Assembly (NCBI RefSeq): GCF_020037015.1
Contig: NZ_JAIQDE010000001.1
Span: forward strand, 558,001-622,000
Direction: 5' to 3'
DNA: 64,000 nt
Source: Corallococcus sp. AS-1-6
Lineage (GTDB): Bacteria; Myxococcota; Myxococcia; Myxococcales; Myxococcaceae
The notes under the pieces are model-generated. The model had not been told where the DNA came from, made no database searches, and saw nothing but the letters and a program-made list of their open reading frames with translations. The position numbers were made by a program, and so were the translations under genes. This document shows positions 46,781 through 54,491 of this stretch, piece after piece (position 1 is the first letter of the stretch; every line of letters starts with the position of its first letter).

Positions 46781-46850
46781 CCGCGCGGCCCGCCGGAGGG
46801 TAGGGAAGGGCTGAACCGCCGGCGGGCCCGGCACCCACAGAAGGGACACC

Positions 46851-47297
46851 ATGCGCTACTTCGAGGACTTCCCCATCGGCGAAATCATGGAGCGGGGGCC
46901 GTACGTGGTGACGCGCGAGGAGATCATCGCGTTCGCGCGCCAGTTCGACCCGCAGCCCTTCCACATCGACGAGGACGCCGCCGGCCAGAGCATCTACGGC
47001 GGCATCATCGCCAGCGGCTGGCACACCGCCGCCATCTGCCACAAGCTCATGGTCGAGGGCCTCCTGGGCCAGGCCGCCGGCATGGGCTCGCCCGGCCTGG
47101 ACGAGCTGCGCTGGAAGAGGCCGGTGCGCCCCGGTGACACGCTCCGGATCCGCATCGAGACGCTGGAGGCCAGGCCCTCCGCGAGCAAGCCGGACCGCGG
47201 CGCGCTCAAGCTGCGCCTGGAGGTCGTGAACCAGCACGGCGAGGTGGTGATGACGGAGGTGGCCAACGCCCTCTTCGCCCGCCGCCCGGCGCCGTAG
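46851..47297 (+). CDS. MaoC-like (R)-specific enoyl-CoA hydratase family protein
   Basis: A 148-residue hot-dog-fold protein. The hydratase-2 pattern is present: [17 protein letters not shown] followed by [12 protein letters not shown]. It likely hydrates enoyl-CoA or a related thioester. Single gene with a clear ATG after an AGAAGGGAC box. Confidence 0.88.
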   Translation: MRYFEDFPIGEIMERGPYVVTREEIIAFARQFDPQPFHIDEDAAGQSIYGGIIASGWHTAAICHKLMVEGLLGQAAGMGSPGLDELRWKRPVRPGDTLRIRIETLEARPSASKPDRGALKLRLEVVNQHGEVVMTEVANALFARRPAP

Positions 47298-47312
47298 AAA
47301 ACGACCCCCACT

Positions 47313-47343
47313 TTGAGTTCCAGGGCTGACCTGGGTTACCAAT
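47313..47343 (+). promoter_or_regulatory. Candidate promoter with internal dyad
   Basis: TTGAGT (47313-47318) is followed after 18 bases by TACCAAT. The spacer holds the dyad CCAGG-N5-CCTGG (47320-47334), a possible operator for the next gene. Confidence 0.4.
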
Positions 47344-47362
47344 ACGCCCAAAGGAGAAGCCC

Positions 47363-47821
47363 ATGTCCAACACCAATGAGGTCGTTCCTCCTCCGGCGCC
47401 CAGCCGGCTGAAGCGCCCCGTGGAAGTGGTGCGCGCGGAACTGCTCGCGGATGAAGACGTGAAGCAGCAGGCGGAGATGCTGAAGATCCCCGTCGCGCAG
47501 TACGTGGAGAAGATCCTCGACTACGCCATCCACCCGGACAAGCCGCCCCAGTTGGAGATCATCCCCGACGAGGAGCTCAAGGCGCGCGACCCGAAGATCG
47601 CCACGGTGGAGGAGATTGGCACCCACCTGCAGAAGATCATCGACGGGGAGGTCGTCATCAGCCCCGCCCAGCAGCGCGACGGCTTCAGCAGCGACAAGAG
47701 CCACGAGCAGCGCTACAGCGCCGCGCTGGGCTCCGCCAGCAAGCCCGGCCAGACCGTGGCCCCCAAGCCCGGCGCCGCCGTGGATCCCGCCGAGGCCAAG
47801 AAGGGCCCCATCCGGGGCTGA
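47363..47821 (+). CDS. Hypothetical protein
   Basis: A 152-residue soluble protein without a known family. The first 100 residues look helical and charged (VVRAELLADEDVKQQAEMLK; AQYVEKILDYAIHP), the tail is Gly/Ala/Pro/Lys-rich and probably disordered. AAAGGAG precedes the ATG, and a strong hairpin terminator lies directly after the stop, so it is probably a monocistronic gene. Confidence 0.75.
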   Translation: MSNTNEVVPPPAPSRLKRPVEVVRAELLADEDVKQQAEMLKIPVAQYVEKILDYAIHPDKPPQLEIIPDEELKARDPKIATVEEIGTHLQKIIDGEVVISPAQQRDGFSSDKSHEQRYSAALGSASKPGQTVAPKPGAAVDPAEAKKGPIRG

Positions 47822-47832
47822 GCCGCCCCGCC

Positions 47833-47856
47833 AAGGCCCCGGAATCCCGGGGCTTT
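47833..47856 (+). terminator. Intrinsic terminator
   Basis: AAGGCCCCGG and CCGGGGCTTT form a 10-bp stem with an AATC loop, 12 bases after the stop. Confidence 0.7.
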
Positions 47857-47857
47857 C

Positions 47858-47922
47858 CAGTGGGAGGCCCGGATAATCCCGGAACCGGAAACTTCTCCGG
47901 CGTCCCGCCGAGAATCCCACTG
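47858..47922 (+). promoter_or_regulatory. Possible structured leader with closing 8-bp stem
   Basis: CAGTGGGA (47858-47865) pairs with TCCCACTG (47915-47922), enclosing small hairpins (CCGG/CCGG; CCGGA/TCCGG; GGCG/CGCC, the last two competing). This may be a folded RNA or DNA element before the next gene, or chance in GC-rich DNA. Confidence 0.3.
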
Positions 47923-47972
47923 TCAGTCTCACTTCGAGGGCCCGCGCGGCCCTCCCCGAAAAGGATCAGACC

Positions 47973-48371
47973 ATGGGTGGCATCGGCAAGGCTCTCGGCA
48001 AGGTGATGGACATCGTCAAGCCGTTCGTGTCGGCGGTGAACCCGCTGCTCGGCGCGGCGATGGGTTTCGCCAGCGGCCTGATGCAGGGCAAGAACCCCCT
48101 CCAGGCGCTGCTGGGCGCGGCCACCGACCTCATCCCGGGCGGCGGCGTGCTCAAGAACGCGCTGGGGACCTTCGCCAACTCCGGCCTGCTGGACGGCGCG
48201 GGCGGCAACAGCCTGCTGTCCGGCGCGCTGAACCTGGCGAAGGGCAAGAGCAAGGTCACCGACGTCCTCGGTGACCTGTTCAAGTCCACCAAGAGCAACC
48301 CGCTCACCAACCTGGGCATGAGCAACGCGACGGAGCTCGCCGCCCAGCGCATGTCGACGTTCCTCTCCTAG
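47973..48371 (+). CDS. Small Gly/Leu-rich hypothetical protein
   Basis: A 132-residue protein, hydrophobic-amphipathic with many Gly, Leu, Ala and few charges (GGIGKALGKVMDIVKPF; AMGFASGLMQGKNPLQALLGAATDLIPGGG). No signal peptide or clear family. It might associate with membranes or with a phage- or toxin-type particle; neither can be shown. It is separated from the next gene by 3 bp, so they share a message. AAAAGGA precedes the ATG. Confidence 0.65.
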   Translation: MGGIGKALGKVMDIVKPFVSAVNPLLGAAMGFASGLMQGKNPLQALLGAATDLIPGGGVLKNALGTFANSGLLDGAGGNSLLSGALNLAKGKSKVTDVLGDLFKSTKSNPLTNLGMSNATELAAQRMSTFLS

Positions 48372-48374
48372 TCC

Positions 48375-48776
48375 ATGAAGCCCGTCCGCTTCGACCCCAA
48401 GGTCCACCACGAGCTGCTCAACCTGTGGCGCAAGCCGTGGGATGAGACGATGACGCCGGACGCACTGCCGGAGTACGGCTTCGTGGTGCCGGACAAGGCG
48501 GCGGGCTTCCTGTACCGCACGGACAGCTCGGTGGCGTTGATTGAAGGCATCATCGCCGCGCCCGGGCTGACCAAGGAGGACCGCAACGAAGCGGTCAACG
48601 CCATCGTCGCCGCCGTCCGCGACGAGGCCCGGCGCCAGGGCTTCAAGCTGCTGTTGGGCTACTCGCAGTTGGACGCCATCAAGAACCGCGCGGAGCGCTT
48701 CGGCTTCATGCACGTGGGGCCGGGCTACCACATGGTGGCCCTGGACCTGACGAAGCCGGACCCGCCGGGGCTCTGA
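48375..48776 (+). CDS. Probable GNAT-like acetyltransferase
   Basis: A 133-residue protein with a GNAT-type strand/helix pattern: GFLYRTDSSVALIEGIIAAP, then a long helix (EAVNAIVAAVRDEARRQGFK), LLLGYSQLDAIKNRAERFGFM near the C-terminus. The acetyl-CoA loop is not canonical, so catalysis is uncertain. Similar small GNAT-like proteins occur in phages, and the tight pairing with the hydrophobic small gene could reflect such an origin; this is inference. Confidence 0.6.
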   Translation: MKPVRFDPKVHHELLNLWRKPWDETMTPDALPEYGFVVPDKAAGFLYRTDSSVALIEGIIAAPGLTKEDRNEAVNAIVAAVRDEARRQGFKLLLGYSQLDAIKNRAERFGFMHVGPGYHMVALDLTKPDPPGL

Positions 48777-48809
48777 AGCAACAACACGCCTCACCGCCAG
48801 GAAACACGA

Positions 48810-48848
48810 CGGGCCCGAAGGGAGGATGTCCTCCTCCTTCCGGGCCCG
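48810..48848. terminator. Strong bidirectional terminator
   Basis: A 17-bp stem (CGGGCCCGAAGGGAGGA with TCCTCCTTCCGGGCCCG, two mismatches) in the 101-bp gap between convergent genes. Confidence 0.75.
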
Positions 48849-48877
48849 CGGTGTTTCAGGGCCTGACGCCCGCGGCT

Positions 48878-50245
48878 TTAAGCAGCGGTGCGGTGCAGGT
48901 AGTCGATGAGGTCGATCTTCGTGACGATGGCGACGACGGTCTCTCCGTCCTTCACCACGGCCACGTTGTCGCGCGCGAAGATTTCACGCAGCCGGTCGAT
49001 GCTGGCCTCGGCGGACACGGCGCCCTGGAGCGGGGCGACGATGGGGTCGATGGCGTCCTGGAACTTCACCTTGTTGGCGACCAGGGCGTTGAGCAGGTCG
49101 TACTCGTGCACCATGCCCACGGCGCGCCCGTCGTCGGACACCACGGGCATCTGGCTGATGCCGTGGCTGCGCATGGTCTCCACCACGCGGTCCACGCGGT
49201 CACCGCGCTTGGCCGTCTTCAGGTCGCGGGGCTTCGCGCCGATGATGTCGCGCACGGTGCCGGCGCCCTTCTCCTGCATGAAGCCGTTGTCGCGCATCCA
49301 CTCGTCGGAGTGGAACTTGCTGATGTAGCTGCTGCCGGAGTCCGGCAGGACGACCACGATGGTCTTCCCCTTGCCGACCTCCTTCGCCAACTGCACCGCC
49401 ACGTGCACGGCCGCGCCGGACGAGCCACCCGCGAAGATGCCCTCCTCACGCGCCAGCCGGCGCGCGGCGTTGAAGCACATGCGGTCATCCACCTGGCGCA
49501 CGTCGTCCACGACCTTGAAGTCCATGGCGCCGCAGAGCATGTCCTCGCCAATGCCCTCGACCTTGTAGACGTGCGGCTCGGTGAGCTTGCCCGTCTTGAA
49601 GTAGCCCTCGTAGACGGAGCCCTCCGGATCCACGCCGATGTTCTTCAGGCCGGGGATCTTCTCCTTGAGGTACTTGCCGGCGCCGCTCATGGTGCCGCCG
49701 GTGCCCAGGCCGGACACGAAGTAGTCGAACTTGCCCTCGGTCTGCTGGAAGATCTCCGGACCGGTCGTGTGGTAGTGCGCCTCGATGTTGTCCGGGTTGT
49801 GGTACTGGTTCAGCATGAAGGCGCCCGGCGTCTCCTTGGCCAGCCGCTTGGACGTCTCGTAGTAGCTGCGCGGGTCCTCGGCCGGGACGTTCGTCGGCGT
49901 GACGACGACCTGGGCGCCCATGGCCTTCAGGCGGTTGATCTTCTCCAGGGACATCTTGTCCGGCATGGTGAAGATGCACTTGTAGCCCTTCACCGCCGCG
50001 GCCAGCGCCACGCCCATGCCGGTGTTGCCGGACGTGTTCTCCACGATGGTGCCGCCGGGCTTGAGCTTCCCCTCCCGCTCGGCCTTTTCGATGATGTAGA
50101 GCGCCATGCGGTCCTTGATGGACGCGCCGGGGTTCATGAACTCGCACTTCACGAGCACGGTGGCGTCGTTCGGACCGACGAGCTTGTTGAGCTTCACCAG
50201 CGGCGTGTGGCCAATGGCGGTGAGGATGTTCTGTTGGATGTCCAT
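48878..50245 (-). CDS. cbs: Cystathionine beta-synthase with tandem CBS domains
   Basis: A 455-residue PLP enzyme joining homocysteine and serine (or a cysteine-synthase-like reaction). PLP binds Lys44 (NPGASIKDR), with ENTSGNTGMG phosphate loop and GLGTGGTMSGAG. Two CBS regulatory modules follow (about 340-450: HGISQMPVVSD and VVKDGETVVAIVTKIDL). With the gene at 43720 it can build a reverse trans-sulfuration route. The ATG at 50245 was selected by homologous N-terminus; upstream residues are unrelated. Diverges from amgK across 259 bp. Confidence 0.92.
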   Translation of the reverse strand: MDIQQNILTAIGHTPLVKLNKLVGPNDATVLVKCEFMNPGASIKDRMALYIIEKAEREGKLKPGGTIVENTSGNTGMGVALAAAVKGYKCIFTMPDKMSLEKINRLKAMGAQVVVTPTNVPAEDPRSYYETSKRLAKETPGAFMLNQYHNPDNIEAHYHTTGPEIFQQTEGKFDYFVSGLGTGGTMSGAGKYLKEKIPGLKNIGVDPEGSVYEGYFKTGKLTEPHVYKVEGIGEDMLCGAMDFKVVDDVRQVDDRMCFNAARRLAREEGIFAGGSSGAAVHVAVQLAKEVGKGKTIVVVLPDSGSSYISKFHSDEWMRDNGFMQEKGAGTVRDIIGAKPRDLKTAKRGDRVDRVVETMRSHGISQMPVVSDDGRAVGMVHEYDLLNALVANKVKFQDAIDPIVAPLQGAVSAEASIDRLREIFARDNVAVVKDGETVVAIVTKIDLIDYLHRTAA

Positions 50246-50299
50246 CGTGCGTGGCTTCCCGAAAAAAGTGAGGGTCGGGGCCTTATATGTGCTCCGCCC

Positions 50300-50340
50300 C
50301 GTCAGGGGGAACATGCCCGAAGGCATGGCCCTTCCTGACG
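50300..50340. promoter_or_regulatory. Nested inverted repeat upstream of cbs and amgK
   Basis: CGTCAGG (50300-50306) and CCTGACG (50334-50340) enclose CATGCC-CGAA-GGCATG. On the minus strand the inner hairpin has a TTCG loop closed by C-G, an extra-stable type. A weak cbs -10 box, TATAAG, lies at 50282-50287. Confidence 0.5.
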
Positions 50341-50504
50341 CAGGATGCCGCGACCGTGTGGGTGTTGCCCTGGGGTTCCTCGTCGCGTAGGCGACAGGGC
50401 AGGCGTCTGGCGGACGCGTGGCCCACGCGGGCTTTGACCCGCCGCGCCGTGCCTCCGATACTCGCGGGCGTCGTTTCCTTCCCCCTCCGGAGCACCCGCC
50501 CCCC

Positions 50505-51545
50505 ATGGAACTTGAGGCCGCCCTTCGCGACCAGGTGGGACAGGCCATTGGCCGTCCCGTCCCCGATGCCCCCATCCAGAAGCTGAAGGGCGACGCGAGC
50601 AACCGCTCCTACTACCGCGTCGGCCGCGCCCCGGAGAGCTGGGTGCTGATGGTGATGCCGCCGGACGCGACGAAGAAGAGCGAGGAGGCCACCAAGGGCG
50701 AGCCCCCGAAGGAGCTGCCCTTCATCAACGTGCACCGCTACCTGGAGAAGCTGGGCGTGCGCGTGCCGCGCATCCTCCGCTACGACGAGCCCGCAGGCAT
50801 CATGGTGCTGGAGGACCTGAGCGACATCACCTTCGAGTCCGCGCTGGAGGGAGGCCGCCACCACCAGGCGCTCTACACGCGCGCGGTGGACCTCTTGGCG
50901 AAGCTGCGCGTGCAGGCGGAGAAGCAGCGCGACCCGGAGTGCCTGGCCTTCACGCGCGCCTTCGACGAGGACCTGTACGACTGGGAGCTGCACCACTTCC
51001 GCGAGTGGGGCCTGGAGGCCTGGAGCGGCAAGACGCCCACGGACGCGGAGCGCGCGGAGCTGGACGCCACGTTCCGGGACATCGCGAAGCAGCTCGCCGC
51101 CGCGCCGCGAGGCTTCACGCACCGCGACTACCAGAGCCGCAACATCATGGTGAAGGAGGGCGAGCTGGTCGTCATCGACTTCCAGGACGCGCTCCAGGGC
51201 CCGCGCCAGTACGACCTGGTGGCGCTCCTGCGCGACAGCTACGTGGAGCTGGACCGCGACTTCGTGGACACGATGCTGGACCGCTACATCGCCACGTTCG
51301 AGCAGGAGAGCGGGGAGAAGATCGACGCGAAGGAGTTCAAGGCGTTCTTCGACCTGCTCACCATCCAGCGCAAGCTGAAGGACGCGGGCCGCTTCGAGTT
51401 CATCAACCGCGTGAAGGGCAACCCGGGCTTCCTCGTCTCCATCCCCGCGTCGCTGCGCTACGTGAAGGCCGCGTTCGCGCGCCGGCCGGAGCTGGCGGGG
51501 CTGCAGAAGCTGATTTCGAAGTACGTGCCCGAGCTGGCGGCCTGA
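50505..51545 (+). CDS. amgK: Aminosugar kinase AmgK-like (N-acetylmuramate/N-acetylglucosamine kinase)
   Basis: A 346-residue aminoglycoside-phosphotransferase-fold kinase. The catalytic block is FTHRDYQSRNIMV with VIDFQDALQGP following; the N-terminal segment KLKGDASNRSYYRV is typical for AmgK. It would phosphorylate MurNAc at C1 for reuse of cell-wall sugars. The MurU-like uridylyltransferase follows after 4 bp, which supports the assignment. ATG at 50505 chosen by homology; the upstream stretch of the open frame is unrelated. Confidence 0.87.
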   Translation: MELEAALRDQVGQAIGRPVPDAPIQKLKGDASNRSYYRVGRAPESWVLMVMPPDATKKSEEATKGEPPKELPFINVHRYLEKLGVRVPRILRYDEPAGIMVLEDLSDITFESALEGGRHHQALYTRAVDLLAKLRVQAEKQRDPECLAFTRAFDEDLYDWELHHFREWGLEAWSGKTPTDAERAELDATFRDIAKQLAAAPRGFTHRDYQSRNIMVKEGELVVIDFQDALQGPRQYDLVALLRDSYVELDRDFVDTMLDRYIATFEQESGEKIDAKEFKAFFDLLTIQRKLKDAGRFEFINRVKGNPGFLVSIPASLRYVKAAFARRPELAGLQKLISKYVPELAA

Positions 51546-51549
51546 AGCC

Positions 51550-52578
51550 ATGAAAGCGATGGTCCTCTGCGCGGGCCTGGGCACGCGCCTGCGCCCGCTC
51601 ACGGAGCGCTGGCCCAAGCCGGCCATGCCGTTTCTTGGCCAGCCGCTGCTCCGCTATCACCTGGCGGTGCTGAAGGCCGCCGGGGTGACGGAGGTGGGCA
51701 TCAACACGCATCACCTGCCGGACACGATGACGGCGGCGGCCCGCGCGGAGTGCGAGCGCGCGGGGCTGCCGCTGCACGTCGTGCACGAGCCCGTCATCCA
51801 GGGCACGGGCGGAGGCATCCGCGGCCTGCGCGACTTCCTCTCCGGCGAGGACTTCCTCGTGTTCAACGGGGACATCCTCTTCCCGGTGGACCTGCGGCCC
51901 GCGGTCGCGGCGCACCGCGAGTCCGGCGCGGTGGCGACGATGGTGCTGTTGCCCATGCCGGAAGGGGAGAAGTACGCGGCGGTGGAGGCGGACGCGGGCG
52001 GGCAGGTGCGCCGCATCGCGGGGTACGGGCCGGGCGGTGAAGGCCTGCGGCCGTGGCACTTCACCGGCGTGCACGTGATGTCCCCCAGCGTGTTCGACTT
52101 CATGACGGCGGAAGGCCCCGAGGACATCAACCGCGAGGTCTACGTGCGGGTGATGCAGGCGGGGCTCCAGGTGCGTGGGCACGCGGTGGACGCGTACTGG
52201 TCCGACCTGGGCATGCCGTCGCGCTACCTGGCCACGGTGCGGGACGTGCTCGAAGGGCGCGTGCCGTTGCAGGCGCTGGGGACGGACTCGCCGCTGCACG
52301 GGCTGAAGGCCGGGGCGGACGGAGCCTGGGGGCATCCGGAGGCCCGCGTCGAGGGCACCGTTCGCGGGCCTGCGTTCGTGGGCGCGGGCGCTGTCGTGGA
52401 AGCGGGCGCCAGCGTGGGCCCGGGCGTGTCGGTGGGCCCGGGCGCGCGGGTGGGGCAGGGCGCGAAGTTGGAGCGCTGCGCAGTGTTCGAGGAGACGCAG
52501 GTGGCCCCCGGTGAGGCGCTGACTGAAGTGCTCGCGTGGGGCCCGCACCGGGTGCCCGCGCCGCTCACGGGGCGCTGA
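51550..52578 (+). CDS. murU: Nucleotidyltransferase, MurU-like, with hexapeptide-repeat tail
   Basis: A 342-residue sugar-1-phosphate nucleotidyltransferase (CAGLGTRLRPLTERWPKPAMP signature, FNGDILF metal site). Next to AmgK it most likely makes UDP-MurNAc, bypassing de novo synthesis. Unlike short MurU proteins (about 220-240 residues), it has a C-terminal left-handed beta-helix of hexapeptide repeats (VGAGAVVEAGASVGPGVSV), as in GlmU-type or mannose guanylyltransferase enzymes, so substrate assignment depends on the neighbour. Confidence 0.8.
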   Translation: MKAMVLCAGLGTRLRPLTERWPKPAMPFLGQPLLRYHLAVLKAAGVTEVGINTHHLPDTMTAAARAECERAGLPLHVVHEPVIQGTGGGIRGLRDFLSGEDFLVFNGDILFPVDLRPAVAAHRESGAVATMVLLPMPEGEKYAAVEADAGGQVRRIAGYGPGGEGLRPWHFTGVHVMSPSVFDFMTAEGPEDINREVYVRVMQAGLQVRGHAVDAYWSDLGMPSRYLATVRDVLEGRVPLQALGTDSPLHGLKAGADGAWGHPEARVEGTVRGPAFVGAGAVVEAGASVGPGVSVGPGARVGQGAKLERCAVFEETQVAPGEALTEVLAWGPHRVPAPLTGR

Positions 52579-52595
52579 GCTCGGGGGTGAAGGAC

Positions 52596-52631
52596 GAAGG
52601 CCCGCGCTCCCTTTCGGGGGCACGGGCCTTC
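52596..52631. terminator. Hairpin terminator between convergent genes
   Basis: GAAGGCCCG pairs with CGGGCCTTC (9 bp) around an 18-base loop, followed by TCGTTTC. Confidence 0.6.
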
Positions 52632-52654
52632 TCGTTTCTCGCGACGGGGGTCGC

Positions 52655-53419
52655 TCAGGCGGCGTGGTAGCGCGCCAGCACGCAGGTGACGTTGTCGTTG
52701 CCGCCCGCCGCGTTGGCCAGGTCGATGAGCTGGCCGCACGCCTTCTCCAGCTCCGGCGTGCGCGACAGGATGTCCTGCATCTGCGCGTCGGTGATCATGC
52801 CGCTCAGGCCGTCCGAGCACAGCAGGAAGACGTCGTTCTCCAGCGGATCCACGCGGGTGACGTCCACCTGCACCTGCTCCTTCATCCCCAGCGCGCGGAC
52901 GATGACGTTCTTGTGGGGGAAGTTCTCGATCTCCTCCGGCGTGAGCTTCTTCGCCTTGAGGTAGTCGTTGAGCAGCGAGTGGTCCTCCGTCACCTGCTGG
53001 AGGATGCCGCCGCGGAAGAAGTACACGCGGCTGTCGCCCACGTGGCCCACGTAGACGCCGTTCTCCGCGAAGTGCACGGACACGATGGTGGTGCCCATGC
53101 CCTTGTACTTGGAGTCCGTCGTGGCGCGCTCGAAGATGCGCGCGTTCGCCAGCTTGATGCCGGTGGCGAGGCGGTTCTCGTCGTAGTTGCGCTGCTTGTC
53201 CATCTTGAAGGGCCAGGTGGCGTCCTGGTCCTTGGACGTGAGGCGGAAGAACTCACCCAGCTCGTCCACCGCGATGCGGCTGGCGATCTCCCCGGACGAG
53301 TGGCCTCCCATGCCGTCCGCCACGCACACGAGGTTCTCCTCGGTGAGCACGAGGTAGTTGTCCTCGTTGTGGTTCCGCTTCATCCCGACGTGGGTGCTGC
53401 CGGCGACCTCGATACGCAT
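52655..53419 (-). CDS. PP2C-family Ser/Thr protein phosphatase
   Basis: A 254-residue metal-dependent phosphatase. Metal-binding motifs are KRNHNEDN, VADGMGGHSSGEIAS, VGHVGDSRVYFF, CSDGLSG and GGNDNVTC. It reverses phosphorylation by eukaryote-like kinases, whose signals FHA proteins in this window would read. No kinase is encoded here. The ATG at 53419 fits the usual length of 240-260 residues. Confidence 0.93.
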   Translation of the reverse strand: MRIEVAGSTHVGMKRNHNEDNYLVLTEENLVCVADGMGGHSSGEIASRIAVDELGEFFRLTSKDQDATWPFKMDKQRNYDENRLATGIKLANARIFERATTDSKYKGMGTTIVSVHFAENGVYVGHVGDSRVYFFRGGILQQVTEDHSLLNDYLKAKKLTPEEIENFPHKNVIVRALGMKEQVQVDVTRVDPLENDVFLLCSDGLSGMITDAQMQDILSRTPELEKACGQLIDLANAAGGNDNVTCVLARYHAA

Positions 53420-53463
53420 GCGAAGGGACTCTTCCGGGGGAGAGGCGTGAAAATCGGGGCGCG

Positions 53464-53493
53464 ACGTTAACAAAGCGTTCCAAAAGGGGTCAA
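53464..53493 (-). promoter_or_regulatory. Candidate promoter of the PP2C gene
   Basis: On the minus strand TTGACC (53488-53493) is followed after 18 bases by TAACGT (53464-53469), about 45 bases before the start codon. Confidence 0.45.
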
Positions 53494-53567
53494 AAAGCTC
53501 TCTCGTGTCGCAGCATTCCACCCTCCGGGTGTGGGTGGGCGGGACGGCCCCCGCCACCCCGGCTCCC

Positions 53568-53936
53568 CTAAACGCCCGGGGGCTCCCCCGGGGCGAAGAG
53601 CAGGCGGTCGCCCTCCTGGGTGCCGCTGGCCAGGAGGACCCCGGCGGGCAGCTCCAGGACGGAGCGGGCCTTGAAGTAGATGGACGAGGTGCGCCAGGGA
53701 GGCATGGCGGACAGTTGCTTGACGATGCGCCCTTCCGCGTCCAGGAAGGCGACGTCGATGGGGATGCGCATGAAGAAGGTGTGGATGGAGTTGCAGGGGT
53801 CGATGTGCATCCCGCCCCCCATGGGCAGCGAGGCGCGGCCCATGAGCCCCTGGAAGCGCTGGACGAAGGACTCGGCGCGTTCGGCGCGGTCCGCGAGCAG
53901 CCGCTGCCGCGTTTCGTTGGTCACCCTCCAGTGCAT
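53568..53936 (-). CDS. DUF192 family protein
   Basis: A 122-residue single-domain protein with the DUF192 pattern: FVQRFQGLMGRASLP, CNSIHTFFMRIPIDVAFLD and VLELPAGV. Function is unknown. Start ATG at 53936, 17 bp from the divergent trmL gene. It precedes the PP2C gene on the same strand by 148 bp that holds the PP2C promoter. Confidence 0.9.
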   Translation of the reverse strand: MHWRVTNETRQRLLADRAERAESFVQRFQGLMGRASLPMGGGMHIDPCNSIHTFFMRIPIDVAFLDAEGRIVKQLSAMPPWRTSSIYFKARSVLELPAGVLLASGTQEGDRLLFAPGEPPGV

Positions 53937-53953
53937 GTCCGGTGTTCTATCCC

Positions 53954-54457
53954 ATGCTTGAGCCCCTGGCGTCCCCCCTGCACCTGGTCCTCGTGTCGCC
54001 CCAGATTCCGCCCAACACCGGCAACGTGGCCCGGCTGTGCGCGGTGACGGGGTGCCGGCTCATCCTGGTGGAGCCCCTGGGGTTCTCCATCGACGACCGG
54101 CACCTGAAGCGGGCGGGGCTGGACTACTGGGACAAGGTGTTCCTGAAGCTGTACCCGACCTACGACGCCTACGTGGCGGAGTACCCCCAGGCCCGGCGGT
54201 GGCTGTTCTCCGCCCGGGCGGAGACATCCCTGTACGCGGCGCGGTTCGAGCCGGGGGACCACCTGGTGTTCGGCTCGGAGGTGACGGGGCTGTTGCCGGA
54301 GGTGATGGAGGGGGGGACGGGGACGCCGGTGACCATCCCGATGCTGCCGGAGCGCCGGAGCTTGAATCTTTCGACGTCGGTGGGGATTGGCGCCTACGAG
54401 GCGCTGCGGCAGGTGCAGTTGGGGACAGCGGGCAGGCAGGCGCCGCCGTCGAATTGA
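53954..54457 (+). CDS. trmL: tRNA (cytidine/uridine-34-2'-O)-methyltransferase TrmL
   Basis: A 167-residue SPOUT methyltransferase. The signatures [23 protein letters not shown] and [16 protein letters not shown] form the knotted SAM site. It methylates the wobble base of certain leucine tRNAs. ATG at 53954 or a GTG 12 bases earlier; length fits either (E. coli 157 residues). The large helical protein gene starts 34 bp downstream. Confidence 0.92.
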   Translation: MLEPLASPLHLVLVSPQIPPNTGNVARLCAVTGCRLILVEPLGFSIDDRHLKRAGLDYWDKVFLKLYPTYDAYVAEYPQARRWLFSARAETSLYAARFEPGDHLVFGSEVTGLLPEVMEGGTGTPVTIPMLPERRSLNLSTSVGIGAYEALRQVQLGTAGRQAPPSN

Positions 54458-54491
54458 GGGGCGGGCGGGACGGGCTACACTCCGTGGCCGA

